DNA of 64,000 nt, taken from contig NC_090170.1 in assembly GCF_017916325.1 (NCBI RefSeq), positions 1 through 64,000 on the forward strand, read 5' to 3'. Positions 33,969-43,410 of this stretch are shown here, one piece after another. The stretch's first letter is position 1. Each line of letters opens with the position of its first letter. A program made the translations under genes and the position numbers. The stretch comes from Leishmania martiniquensis (taxonomy: Eukaryota; Euglenozoa; Kinetoplastea; Trypanosomatida; Trypanosomatidae). The notes under the pieces were generated by a model. That model saw only the letters and a list, made by a program, of their open reading frames with translations. It did not search any database and was not told the origin of the DNA.

Positions 33969-34507
33969 CGGGTCTTTCGAAGGCGAAAGCGAAAGTGGTG
34001 TGAGTGGTTCGGTGTGAGAATTCTGCAATGCAAACGGAGGATGCAGAAGTGACAAAGAGGGACAGGAGAAGAGGAGGCTTGAGAGTAGCGGGCAAGCGGT
34101 AAGCAACGTGCTGCTTGACGCGCCAGGAAAGGGACAAGACCCTACCGTGAACGAGCCGCGCCGCAGCCATAGCCGTGCTTGTCACCTTTGCGTGACCTTC
34201 ACGGGGCACCTCACCCTTCTCGGACACAAACGCATCAGTGAGCGGTATATTCTCTGTACAGAGAAGCGTTCTCGGGTACCGTTCATGAATTTGAACGCAC
34301 TCTTGAGAGCGAGGGCATAAGAGCACCTCCCCCAATCTGGTGCTCGCGACCCGCATGAGCGAAGACGGCTAAGAGTAGGCTGAGGTTGCACAAAGATGAA
34401 AATGTGGGGACGGCAAGGTGACAGCCAACGATGATTGCACCCGCATCATGAGACACCCGACGTCACTGCTACCCTTTTCCCGTCGCGGGCTCACAACAGC
34501 CAAGCTT
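33969..34507. other. Intergenic region between H4 copy 3 and pyruvate kinase copy 1
   Basis: Unique sequence that should hold the 3' end of the truncated pyruvate kinase transcript and the H4 5' UTR. No gene is recognised. Confidence 0.55.
34023..34024 (-). promoter_or_regulatory. Candidate spliced-leader acceptor for H4 copy 3
   Basis: The minus strand has a long pyrimidine-rich tract at about 34030-34085 ending in TTGCATTGCAG. The AG is 58 bases before the H4 ATG, and the flank is unlike that of copies 1 and 2. Confidence 0.5.
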
Positions 34508-35953
34508 TCAGAAAAACATATCGCCCATCGATTTGGCGAATCGAACACCCGCGGCCACGCGCGCCTCCTTGCCTTCATCGTGGCCGTGCTTATCTGTGTC
34601 AAAGAACACACTCTCCACGCCTTGTGTAATGTTCAGCTGGCGGCACGTCTGCAGACGCGTCGTCACGCACACAATCGGGCAGTTCGGACGGTACTTCGCC
34701 ACCAGCCGAGCACTTCGGCCCGTGTTGCTCAGCACCACCAGTACTTTGGCCTTCGTCTCATATACGGAGTTCACGGCACTGCTGCAAACAGCCTCCTCCG
34801 CGCTCATCGGAATGGGCTGCAACTTCTTAATGCTGTTGAAAAAGACATATTCGTTCACGGCACTCTGCGCCTCTAGGCAGATGCGGGCCATGTACTGAAC
34901 CACCCCGTTCGGGTACTTGCCCTTCGCCGTCTCACCAGACAGCATCACGCAATCCGCTCCGTCGAAGACAGCGTTGGCGACATCCGACACCTCAGCGCGC
35001 GTCGGGCGGGGGTTGTACGTCATGCTCTCCAGCATCTGCGTCGCACAGATGACCGGCTTTCCGGCAACGTTGCACTTGCTCATCAGAATCTTCTGCGCAA
35101 CCACCACCTTCTCCGCTGGGATCTCAACACCGAGGTCGCCGCGTGCAACCATGATGCCATCGCTCTCCTCAATGATCGAGTCGATGTTCTGCACGCCCTG
35201 GTGGTTCTCGATCTTGCAGATGATCATGATGTCGCGCCCCTTCGTGCCAAGCGCCTTCCGCACCTCACCCACCTGATCCGCGCTCCGGATAAAGGATGCA
35301 AAGATCATGTCCACGCCCTGCTCCACACCAAACTGCAGGTCTGCATAGTCCTTCGTCGACACAGCAGGCAGGTCCACATCGCACCCCGGCAGGTTCACGC
35401 CGCGCCGGTCGGAAATAGTGTGCGCATTCGTCACCGTGCACCTCAGCGTCTGCTCGTCCTCGCGACTCTGAACATGCAGGATCAGGATGCCGTCATCGAT
35501 GTAGATATAGCCGCCAGGGCGCACTACCTTTGGCAGGTTCGTGTAGTCGATGTAGAACTTCTCCTTGGTGCCCTTGTCCGCAAACGAAGGGTCCGTCGTC
35601 ACGCAGCACGTCGCGCCCTGCTCCATCACGGCCTCGCCGCCAACGAACAGGCCCGTCCGAATCTCGGGTCCCTTTGTGTCCAGCGCAATCGCGATATTCA
35701 CACCGAGCTCCGCAGCGGCCTGGCGCACGTTGTTGATCGTTGTCTGGTGGTACTCATGTGACCCGTGCGAGAAGTTCATCCGCGCTACAGACATGCCGCT
35801 CTGAATCAGTCCCTTCAGCGCCTCCACGCTCTGTGTGCTGGGCCCGATCGTGCACACGATTCGGGTAGCGCGGTAGCTCGCCAGCGGCTCAAAGATGGAG
35901 AGCGTCAGGTTGTGCGCCAACTGAGAAGGGTGTACGCGGTGCTTGGGAAGCAC
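34508..35953 (-). CDS. PYK: Pyruvate kinase copy 1, truncated at both ends
   Basis: 481-residue frame derived from pyruvate kinase (phosphoenolpyruvate + ADP to pyruvate + ATP). Bases 34528-35923 are identical to 37933-39328 of the full copy. Both ends differ. The N-terminus is MLPKHRVHP instead of MSQ joined to LAHNLT, because the normal ATG and its trans-splice site lie outside the duplicated block. The C-terminus ends SMGDMFF after RFAK, so about the last 27 residues (KGYVQAGEHCVV to ILLVE) are missing. The catalytic motifs remain: MNFSHG, DTKGPEIRTG, KIENHQGV, ARGDLGVEIP, GADCVMLSGETAKG. The lost part holds a beta strand and the end of the effector loop that binds fructose 2,6-bisphosphate in trypanosomatid enzymes. 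It may be an unregulated or unstable enzyme, or a decaying duplicate. I see no strong splice acceptor just upstream. Confidence 0.85.
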   Translation of the reverse strand: MLPKHRVHPSQLAHNLTLSIFEPLASYRATRIVCTIGPSTQSVEALKGLIQSGMSVARMNFSHGSHEYHQTTINNVRQAAAELGVNIAIALDTKGPEIRTGLFVGGEAVMEQGATCCVTTDPSFADKGTKEKFYIDYTNLPKVVRPGGYIYIDDGILILHVQSREDEQTLRCTVTNAHTISDRRGVNLPGCDVDLPAVSTKDYADLQFGVEQGVDMIFASFIRSADQVGEVRKALGTKGRDIMIICKIENHQGVQNIDSIIEESDGIMVARGDLGVEIPAEKVVVAQKILMSKCNVAGKPVICATQMLESMTYNPRPTRAEVSDVANAVFDGADCVMLSGETAKGKYPNGVVQYMARICLEAQSAVNEYVFFNSIKKLQPIPMSAEEAVCSSAVNSVYETKAKVLVVLSNTGRSARLVAKYRPNCPIVCVTTRLQTCRQLNITQGVESVFFDTDKHGHDEGKEARVAAGVRFAKSMGDMFF

Positions 35954-37834
35954 TGCTGTCGATAAGGTCTTGCCACGCTGAGAGCTGTCACTCTTCTTTT
36001 CAGCGTGTGCATCCGGCTATAGATGATGTGCCGAACGCCGCTCCGCCCCACAGCCCGCGGCGGGTCCATCGCGTGGCTGCGGAGCAGCCGTAGAGAAGCC
36101 CTACCGCAACGCCGCCGGCTCAGTGGCCGGAGCGCCGCATCTGACTTAAACGCTGCACAGACACACACCACACACACACACACACCAAGCTTGCAGGTCA
36201 CCTCACAGCCGCGCCCATGATGCCGGCCGACACGAGTGGCGCATCTCTCGGTGCGGCTTAGGCACCCCACACGAGTAGGCAGTAAGGGCGAGGCGAGACG
36301 CGGCCAAGCCCCGCCAGCGCTCCGTCCCTCGTGAGGATGGCACAAGCACGCCCGACGCCCACGGGCCGCTTAGGCGGCACGCCATTGAGGACATGACTGC
36401 TGGCACCAGCAGCGACGGGGCGCTCCGACGTGGCCACGGCGTACGCACTGGACTCTTCTTCCACCACCGCCCGACGGGGTTCATGATCGGCGGGGCCGAC
36501 TGCCTGGCCCTTCCACGGGGAGGGGTGTACTGGGCTCTGGGGCACCACACTGAGGTATCCTCGATGGATAGGGACAGTGGGAAGTGGAGAACATAGACGC
36601 GCGAATTCGAGAAAGAGAGGTATGGCAATCTGTGCAGTGCGATAAGCAGCTGGCGGGGTAAGCCCCTGCAGCAAGCTCACAGGAAGAAATCAGAGCGAAT
36701 GCCAGCAGTGGAGTCAAGCGGAAAAGAGGTAAAGGAGGGCTATCAAGAGAGGTGTGAGGCAGCCAAGTAGCAACACCAGGTCTCACGAGACGCTTTCGAC
36801 TAGATCAGATTTCACACTCGGCAACAGCTTGTGCAACATATGGGCCCACCTACTGCGCGACACCACTGTTTTCTTCTTTTGCAGAACATAGGCATCAGCA
36901 CAGTTGCCACTCACTGCATCACACTTCGCACAAGCTCACGTTTTCCCAAAAAATACGGTTAGATGATGATCAACGATGTCATCGCCTTTTTGCCTTTTGA
37001 TTGCCAACACGTGATAGAACGCCCCATAGTGGAGGTAAAGAGCAGCACGGTATTGATGTACCGGAAAGAGGGGAAAACGCGACCAAAAAGGGAAGATGAA
37101 AGCACGGAGTGCGTGGCATCGTTCGCAAGAAGGCACCGAAGGTATCACAGATAACTGCGCAGAGGTGGTTATCGTGCACTGGAGCCTTTGCATGAGCAGC
37201 TCCAGGAGCAATTGGTGGATATCCGTCGACGCGCACAGTTTCCAGAGGCAGTCTTCAGCGGCAAAGGCACAGAACATATAGCAAGGAGAGAACAGACGGA
37301 GCGAGGGGGCACTTGAGCTTGCTTCCAACATGCCCGGAAGTAGCCAAGGGCTATGGTCGCATTTCGCAACAATTCGTGCACCGACGCTCGCGCGTTCTCA
37401 TGGACAAAAGCCATATTCTTCACCAGGGAAAAGCAGCACTCCACTGCCCTCCCATTTACGCTGGCGTCCGCCCGTACCTTCACCCCCGGCCCCACCAAAT
37501 CCTTTTTGCTGTGCGCCTGCAAATACCCCCGCTAGCCGCTTAGAAAAGTGTTCAGGAGAAGGAGAAAGCCAACGGATACAGAGAATAATAATAATAGAAC
37601 TAGACATCACGAAAAAGAACGCTCTTCTGCAAAGGAGGAGACATCGCGCACGCGTGACGGAAAACGGCAACAGGAAGCCAACGAGATAAAGCAAACACCC
37701 ATACACACACACACATGCACGCACACAAGCCACCAGAGGGATCGGCCACATCAAAGAATTCATGGAGCAAAGACATCAGCGACCCCTTTAGACCTGCACG
37801 AAAAACCGTGATGAATTACAGAAGTAAACCAAAG
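35954..37834. other. Intergenic region between the two pyruvate kinases
   Basis: About 1.9 kb. It contains a GC-rich SIDER2-like stretch (36190-36570), a (CA)n run at 36162-36184, another CA-rich stretch near 37698-37728, and otherwise unique sequence. Short frames of 60-140 codons have no family features. It should be the 3' UTR of the full pyruvate kinase plus the 5' region of copy 1. Confidence 0.55.
36190..36570 (-). mobile_element. Possible SIDER2-like short retroposon
   Basis: A GC-rich island unlike the flanking AT-richer sequence. Read on the minus strand it begins near GTGGTGCCCCAGAGCCCAG, includes ACACCCCTCCCCGTGGAAGG and ends in GCGGCTGTGAGGTGACCTGC followed by a (GT)n run. These strings resemble SIDER2 elements as I remember them from Leishmania 3' UTRs, where they can destabilise mRNA. 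It would lie in the 3' UTR of the full pyruvate kinase. No alignment could be made here, and the boundaries are approximate. Confidence 0.45.
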
Positions 37835-39334
37835 TCACTCAACGAGGAGAATGCGCGTCTGGTTCGCGTAGCCCTTGACTTTGTGATCAGCGTGGATCAC
37901 TACGCAGTGCTCTCCAGCCTGCACATAACCCTTCGATTTGGCGAATCGAACACCCGCGGCCACGCGCGCCTCCTTGCCTTCATCGTGGCCGTGCTTATCT
38001 GTGTCAAAGAACACACTCTCCACGCCTTGTGTAATGTTCAGCTGGCGGCACGTCTGCAGACGCGTCGTCACGCACACAATCGGGCAGTTCGGACGGTACT
38101 TCGCCACCAGCCGAGCACTTCGGCCCGTGTTGCTCAGCACCACCAGTACTTTGGCCTTCGTCTCATATACGGAGTTCACGGCACTGCTGCAAACAGCCTC
38201 CTCCGCGCTCATCGGAATGGGCTGCAACTTCTTAATGCTGTTGAAAAAGACATATTCGTTCACGGCACTCTGCGCCTCTAGGCAGATGCGGGCCATGTAC
38301 TGAACCACCCCGTTCGGGTACTTGCCCTTCGCCGTCTCACCAGACAGCATCACGCAATCCGCTCCGTCGAAGACAGCGTTGGCGACATCCGACACCTCAG
38401 CGCGCGTCGGGCGGGGGTTGTACGTCATGCTCTCCAGCATCTGCGTCGCACAGATGACCGGCTTTCCGGCAACGTTGCACTTGCTCATCAGAATCTTCTG
38501 CGCAACCACCACCTTCTCCGCTGGGATCTCAACACCGAGGTCGCCGCGTGCAACCATGATGCCATCGCTCTCCTCAATGATCGAGTCGATGTTCTGCACG
38601 CCCTGGTGGTTCTCGATCTTGCAGATGATCATGATGTCGCGCCCCTTCGTGCCAAGCGCCTTCCGCACCTCACCCACCTGATCCGCGCTCCGGATAAAGG
38701 ATGCAAAGATCATGTCCACGCCCTGCTCCACACCAAACTGCAGGTCTGCATAGTCCTTCGTCGACACAGCAGGCAGGTCCACATCGCACCCCGGCAGGTT
38801 CACGCCGCGCCGGTCGGAAATAGTGTGCGCATTCGTCACCGTGCACCTCAGCGTCTGCTCGTCCTCGCGACTCTGAACATGCAGGATCAGGATGCCGTCA
38901 TCGATGTAGATATAGCCGCCAGGGCGCACTACCTTTGGCAGGTTCGTGTAGTCGATGTAGAACTTCTCCTTGGTGCCCTTGTCCGCAAACGAAGGGTCCG
39001 TCGTCACGCAGCACGTCGCGCCCTGCTCCATCACGGCCTCGCCGCCAACGAACAGGCCCGTCCGAATCTCGGGTCCCTTTGTGTCCAGCGCAATCGCGAT
39101 ATTCACACCGAGCTCCGCAGCGGCCTGGCGCACGTTGTTGATCGTTGTCTGGTGGTACTCATGTGACCCGTGCGAGAAGTTCATCCGCGCTACAGACATG
39201 CCGCTCTGAATCAGTCCCTTCAGCGCCTCCACGCTCTGTGTGCTGGGCCCGATCGTGCACACGATTCGGGTAGCGCGGTAGCTCGCCAGCGGCTCAAAGA
39301 TGGAGAGCGTCAGGTTGTGCGCCAACTGCGACAT
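37835..39334 (-). CDS. PYK: Pyruvate kinase copy 2, full length
   Basis: 499-residue glycolytic pyruvate kinase. Motifs in order: CTIGPST near 26-32, Arg50 and Asn52 of the active site in ARMNFSHG, DTKGPEIRTG, the B domain, signature IICKIENHQGV (catalytic Lys), ARGDLGVEIPAEK, ATQMLESM, and the LSNTGRSARL effector-phosphate loop in the C domain. The end, ILLVE, is not a PTS1 glycosomal signal, in line with the cytosolic trypanosomatid enzyme. The length matches the Leishmania enzyme of known structure (498-499 residues), which fructose 2,6-bisphosphate activates. A pyrimidine tract and AG only 9 bases upstream of the ATG make this start firm. Confidence 0.97.
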   Translation of the reverse strand: MSQLAHNLTLSIFEPLASYRATRIVCTIGPSTQSVEALKGLIQSGMSVARMNFSHGSHEYHQTTINNVRQAAAELGVNIAIALDTKGPEIRTGLFVGGEAVMEQGATCCVTTDPSFADKGTKEKFYIDYTNLPKVVRPGGYIYIDDGILILHVQSREDEQTLRCTVTNAHTISDRRGVNLPGCDVDLPAVSTKDYADLQFGVEQGVDMIFASFIRSADQVGEVRKALGTKGRDIMIICKIENHQGVQNIDSIIEESDGIMVARGDLGVEIPAEKVVVAQKILMSKCNVAGKPVICATQMLESMTYNPRPTRAEVSDVANAVFDGADCVMLSGETAKGKYPNGVVQYMARICLEAQSAVNEYVFFNSIKKLQPIPMSAEEAVCSSAVNSVYETKAKVLVVLSNTGRSARLVAKYRPNCPIVCVTTRLQTCRQLNITQGVESVFFDTDKHGHDEGKEARVAAGVRFAKSKGYVQAGEHCVVIHADHKVKGYANQTRILLVE

Positions 39335-39342
39335 GGTGCAGA

Positions 39343-39344
39343 CT
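39343..39344 (-). promoter_or_regulatory. Candidate spliced-leader acceptor for pyruvate kinase copy 2
   Basis: The minus strand reads CACTCCTTTCTTCCTCAG and then eight bases and the ATG, a textbook pyrimidine tract plus AG. Copy 1 lacks it because the duplicated block stops before it. Confidence 0.6.
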
Positions 39345-39918
39345 GAGGAAGAAAGGAGTGGTTAAAGATGGACTACAGCAAGGCCGGAAACGACGACTTG
39401 GAAAGTATAAACCTTAGGCGCGAATTCTGCGCCGCGTCGGTATCGCCGGTGTATGGCCTCCAGGAAGCAGAGAAAGCGAGGAAGAAGAAATGGTGAAAGT
39501 GCGTGGATCATCGATTGTATACAAAGATTCGTGTCGCGTTAATCGCAAGGGCTTGCACAGGGATGCGAGCACAGAGGAGCTCCCAGTCAAGAGAAAAACA
39601 CCGACGCGGGTGGCGCGGAGAGACGTTGGCGATCAACGCAAAACAAGCACCCGCTTTCCAGGGTCATTCGCTACCTACAGTAGCCCCAAGTGGTGGGATG
39701 GGAGCCGATGATTCCTCAAAAGAGGTGTTCGCGGCAGGCATTGCTCCGTTGACGGGCTCATCTAGTTGCAGTGAATGTCGCCAACCTATGCGAAACCAGC
39801 AGCAATAACGGTCGAAGAGGAGAAGGTATCGGTGCGATGCAGATGCGCCGCATATCTAATCACAGCCCTCATGACCTGCGCGGTGGGGGAGAAGCTGAGT
39901 GACTGCGTAGAAGAGGGG
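39345..39918. other. Intergenic region between pyruvate kinase and PI-PLC
   Basis: Holds the upstream pyrimidine tract of pyruvate kinase and the 3' flank of PI-PLC. Nothing else is recognised. Confidence 0.5.
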
Positions 39919-42357
39919 TCATCTGCTTCTTCGGGTCGTCAAAGACAAAGAGGGTGGCTCCAGCGTCTTGAAGGAAAGGTGGCACAAGACGGATGCGACC
40001 TCGGCTGCGTGGCCGCTTTTGGCGTGTCGTAGCGGTATTGCGCGAAACCCAGTTCGCAACACCCGCACCGGAAGACAAGCTGTACATATATCACGCGAGC
40101 CACCATTGTTTGTGCGAGCGGTCACAGAAAGGCAAAGGACTGCGATATCCTTTGACCTTCCGTGGAGCTCTACTCTTTCGTTCCAGTGGGGGTAGATCGC
40201 AGCAGGCACAGCGGTGGTCTCATGCGACCCTGCTTCACCGTGAACCCACACCCGCAATGACACGTGGGTGACCTCAGCTCCGTCGAAGGTGGTACCGAGG
40301 TGCGATCCGCAGATGAGGTGCAACGCAATGGTGAAAGGGGTGGCGCAGCACTCTGAGTTGACGTCACGCAGGTACGGGGGCTTGAGAACGTAGCCGCATC
40401 CGCCGTTTTGATGCGTGAAGAAGCCCTCGTTGACGCGAAAGTTCTGATCTCGTGTCTGCCAGTTTAGCGCTACGAGCTGACAGCCGAGGCGCCACATGGG
40501 CATAGGGTCGTAGTTGGAAGAGTCGATGCGAGTACCCGCGGGGTAGACACGGGAGAGCATGCGGGTGTTCTGCAGCGTAAAGTCCGCCGAGGAGCACGCC
40601 TCTAACCGAGACACCTCCCCTTCCACGTAGCTTTGAACGTTGAAGGGCTGCTCATCAGCGCCCCACGAGGTGGATCTAACGGTCCCTATCGAGACGCATG
40701 CAGAGAGGTCCAGCGCGGTGGGCAAAGGTGCCCGGCGGTCTGCGCGAATGCCGCTACCTGTCTTGTCCTTGACGTCCTCCACACCGGCGGAGTTCATCTT
40801 CCATTTCACAAGAATCTTACCCTTCAGCTTTGCCGGTGTGTAGGAGGATGAATCGAGGCGGGAGAAGAATAGGCGCTCCTTGAGGACGCTTCGAAGGATG
40901 TCCGCCATACGGTTTGTCTGCTCTGTGCCTGTGTGCACTTCGAGGGACACAATCACAGGGAATTCGAGAGGGTTCCAGGCGGTCTCAGGATTCTCGCTAG
41001 GGTTTCTAAACGCGTAGTCGTTGATGGTGCGGATAACGTCCTCGAAGGCGATCTTGGTAGTCATGGTGCGGCCATGATACACAACAGGTACACCTCCGGG
41101 GCCGTCCCAGCAGTCGATCTCAACACAGCGGCACCCGGCCAGAAGCACGTCTCGGTACATGCCACACGAGCTCTCGGAATTGAGCTGATTGCCGGTAAGG
41201 TAAGTGTTGTGAGAGCTGCTGATAAAGTAGTGTGGCAGCGGGTGATCCATCGAGTCAGTCAGCTGAAGTTGGCGCGCATCAACGACGGAGTTGTGGTGCG
41301 GGTGCAGAAGAAATGCGGTGAAGGCGTTCAAAGTCATTCGATCTGACTTCTGGTTTGTGAACAGACGGAATAAGGACGCGCAACGCATTGGCGTCATGGT
41401 GGCGTCTGCGGTATTCGGAATGCAGAAGCGGGTGAACTCCTCCGCGGTCATGCCAGCTGCGAGGTCTGATGCCTGCCTCTCATAGATACTGCGCGCCGAT
41501 TCAGCCTCGTTGAAATAGTGAAAGAATTCACAAAACTCCTGGTAGTTGAGGCATGTGTCTTTGTCACTGTCACACAAGCGGAAGCGGTCCGCGAACTCCG
41601 TAGCGGGCACTCGACCAAAAAGCTTCTTGACTAGTAGCGATGTTTCATTGAAGGAGAGCTTTGTCTTTCCCTGCTGCGTCGCGATGGACCAATATCGCGC
41701 AGCAGACAAATTTGCTTCGCTGGCGCGGCTCGCATCGAGAAAGGCGCGGCGGCGCTGCTCTAGAAAGTCGATCCAAGTGCTGCGCTCCAGCTCTGTACCG
41801 CAGACGAGATTCCACATCCAGCCAAACTTGGACTCCACCTGAAAGCAGTACTGAAAGCGCTTGAGGCCCGCTTTACTGGAGATTTTGTGAGAAGGAGAGA
41901 GGGGGCGAACGGCCCACATGTCAGTAAAGAGAAGAGAGCTATGGTTATCTGATGCCGGCTGGTACTGTAGGCCGTCACCCATGGGAGAGAAGGAGATGAC
42001 CACCTTCTTCACACTGTAGCTACGTGTCACGCGAAGAAGGGGCACACCTTTTTCGTTCAGGTCGCCCGCTAGTTCGGCACAGTAGCGCTCCAGAGAAGAG
42101 TCCCATGAGTTCTCCCCGCTCAAAGAAGACGACATGATGACGCCCTTGTCTGCTCGCCGTGCTCCTTCTGCAACGGGGCAAGGAGCGACGAGCCCACACG
42201 GGGGAGAGGACGGGCTCCCTCCTGCTCTGTAATCTGTGTGTTGGGACAGGGAAGCGAGTGGCGCGTGAGATGGAGAAGCGCAGAGGGCGTCGAGAACGAA
42301 AGTAGAGCAAAGCGAGAATAGTGATTCATGTGTAACAGCATGAAGCGAAGCGGCCAT
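39919..42357 (-). CDS. Phosphoinositide-specific phospholipase C
   Basis: Cleaves PI(4,5)P2 to diacylglycerol and IP3. Numbered from the Met at 42135, domains are: a PH-like region (about 15-135, with FQVESKFGWMWNLVCG), an EF-hand-like loop DSDKDTCLNYQEF (about 185-200), the PLC-X domain with SSSHNTYLTGNQL (catalytic His309) and VVYHGRTMTTKIAF (second His), then PLC-Y (SNYDPMPMWRLGCQLVALNWQT, near 535-555), and a C-terminal C2 domain. The frame is open up to 42624. I give the ATG at 42357; the ATG at 42135 is equally plausible and nearer to where homology starts. In either case N-terminal length is the uncertain point. Single copy; the neighbours do not point to a shared pathway. Confidence 0.92.
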   Translation of the reverse strand: MAASLHAVTHESLFSLCSTFVLDALCASPSHAPLASLSQHTDYRAGGSPSSPPCGLVAPCPVAEGARRADKGVIMSSSLSGENSWDSSLERYCAELAGDLNEKGVPLLRVTRSYSVKKVVISFSPMGDGLQYQPASDNHSSLLFTDMWAVRPLSPSHKISSKAGLKRFQYCFQVESKFGWMWNLVCGTELERSTWIDFLEQRRRAFLDASRASEANLSAARYWSIATQQGKTKLSFNETSLLVKKLFGRVPATEFADRFRLCDSDKDTCLNYQEFCEFFHYFNEAESARSIYERQASDLAAGMTAEEFTRFCIPNTADATMTPMRCASLFRLFTNQKSDRMTLNAFTAFLLHPHHNSVVDARQLQLTDSMDHPLPHYFISSSHNTYLTGNQLNSESSCGMYRDVLLAGCRCVEIDCWDGPGGVPVVYHGRTMTTKIAFEDVIRTINDYAFRNPSENPETAWNPLEFPVIVSLEVHTGTEQTNRMADILRSVLKERLFFSRLDSSSYTPAKLKGKILVKWKMNSAGVEDVKDKTGSGIRADRRAPLPTALDLSACVSIGTVRSTSWGADEQPFNVQSYVEGEVSRLEACSSADFTLQNTRMLSRVYPAGTRIDSSNYDPMPMWRLGCQLVALNWQTRDQNFRVNEGFFTHQNGGCGYVLKPPYLRDVNSECCATPFTIALHLICGSHLGTTFDGAEVTHVSLRVWVHGEAGSHETTAVPAAIYPHWNERVELHGRSKDIAVLCLSVTARTNNGGSRDICTACLPVRVLRTGFRAIPLRHAKSGHAAEVASVLCHLSFKTLEPPSLSLTTRRSR

Positions 42358-43410
42358 GTCGTGCGGCGGAGCGCGCCGATGGCGCTGGTCAGCGACACCA
42401 CGTGAGAAAGGTATACACTGTGTCACGGCTAGGGTAACCGCATAGCAATGCAGTTTGGTGAAACAATGTCGGAGGTAGGGCAAGTGCAGGCTGCACTTGC
42501 CCTCATACTCCCCATCATCGCCGTCCATGAGTACTCTTTCATGCAGCGTAGGCCTCCCCGTCAGTGCAAAAGTAGCGGCCGGAAATGTCACAGCGAACGA
42601 AGCAGGAAGGGTCCAGGTAATCATTCTCGTCTGAGTGTGTGTCAGCGTAGCAGTGTGAGCTCACGCACCCTCATTCGAGCAGGCTATTATACAGTGCTCT
42701 CGTATCGGCAGCGCTTCATCATGTCGCACAACAACCTTTTTCTCTTTGTCGGCCGTCGGCAGGCAGTATGTCGTACACAACGCCATCGCCTGTTCCTCCA
42801 TGAGGCCGCCAAGAAGTGGATGGCATGTTGCGCAGCAACACCTCTCTCCTGTTCTACTATGATTGAGAACACAAAAAAAAAAACGCATGCGTACAGCGCT
42901 CGAAAAGGCGCGCCGCTCGGGTACTGATTTCAGCGGCATGGCCCCACATCTTTCGAGAGCTGGGCTAATGGACGCACCGCTTCCTTTCGTCCAGTGCAAG
43001 TTTCCTACACTGCCTTGTCCTTCTTTTAAAACGCCGATAAGACTTCACAGAGGAGCGAAGGCGAAATCGCGCCCAGACTTCCTTCACGGAAAGTGCGAAA
43101 ATGAAAAGAGAAAATGACGACTGCAGGGCGGCACACGAGGGTATGTGGGCATAACATGAGCGGGTGCTTACCCGTATAGAGAGAGAGCGATGGATACGCA
43201 CATGTTGCGTGTGTTCATTGGTAGCCGCTGCCCAGTATGCCCTTCACGACCGATGAGTAAAGAACAAAATGGAAACATGCAAAGTTGCTCATGTGCTGGA
43301 CAAATGGAGCGACCGTGAGCGCGTGTGCGGTGTGGTTGCTGGACTTGAAGCACGGAGCAAGGGACAGGAAGAGCTAGAGGGAGTAAGAGAGAGAGAGCGC
43401 CGCCACGTAC
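42358..43410. other. Intergenic region upstream of PI-PLC
   Basis: About 1 kb between PI-PLC and the next gene. The PI-PLC frame stays open to 42624 without domain matches. An A run lies at 42873-42883. No other gene is recognised. Confidence 0.5.

Noticed and set aside
33684..34052. Plus-strand frames over H4 (also at 21069 and 27373)
   Set aside because: Antisense shadows of the highly GC-biased H4 coding sequence.
35201..35761. 186-codon plus-strand frame, repeated at 38606
   Set aside because: Antisense shadow of pyruvate kinase.
36258..36680. 140-codon minus-strand frame between the pyruvate kinases
   Set aside because: It overlaps the SIDER2-like GC-rich stretch, has no family likeness and another overlapping frame of similar length.
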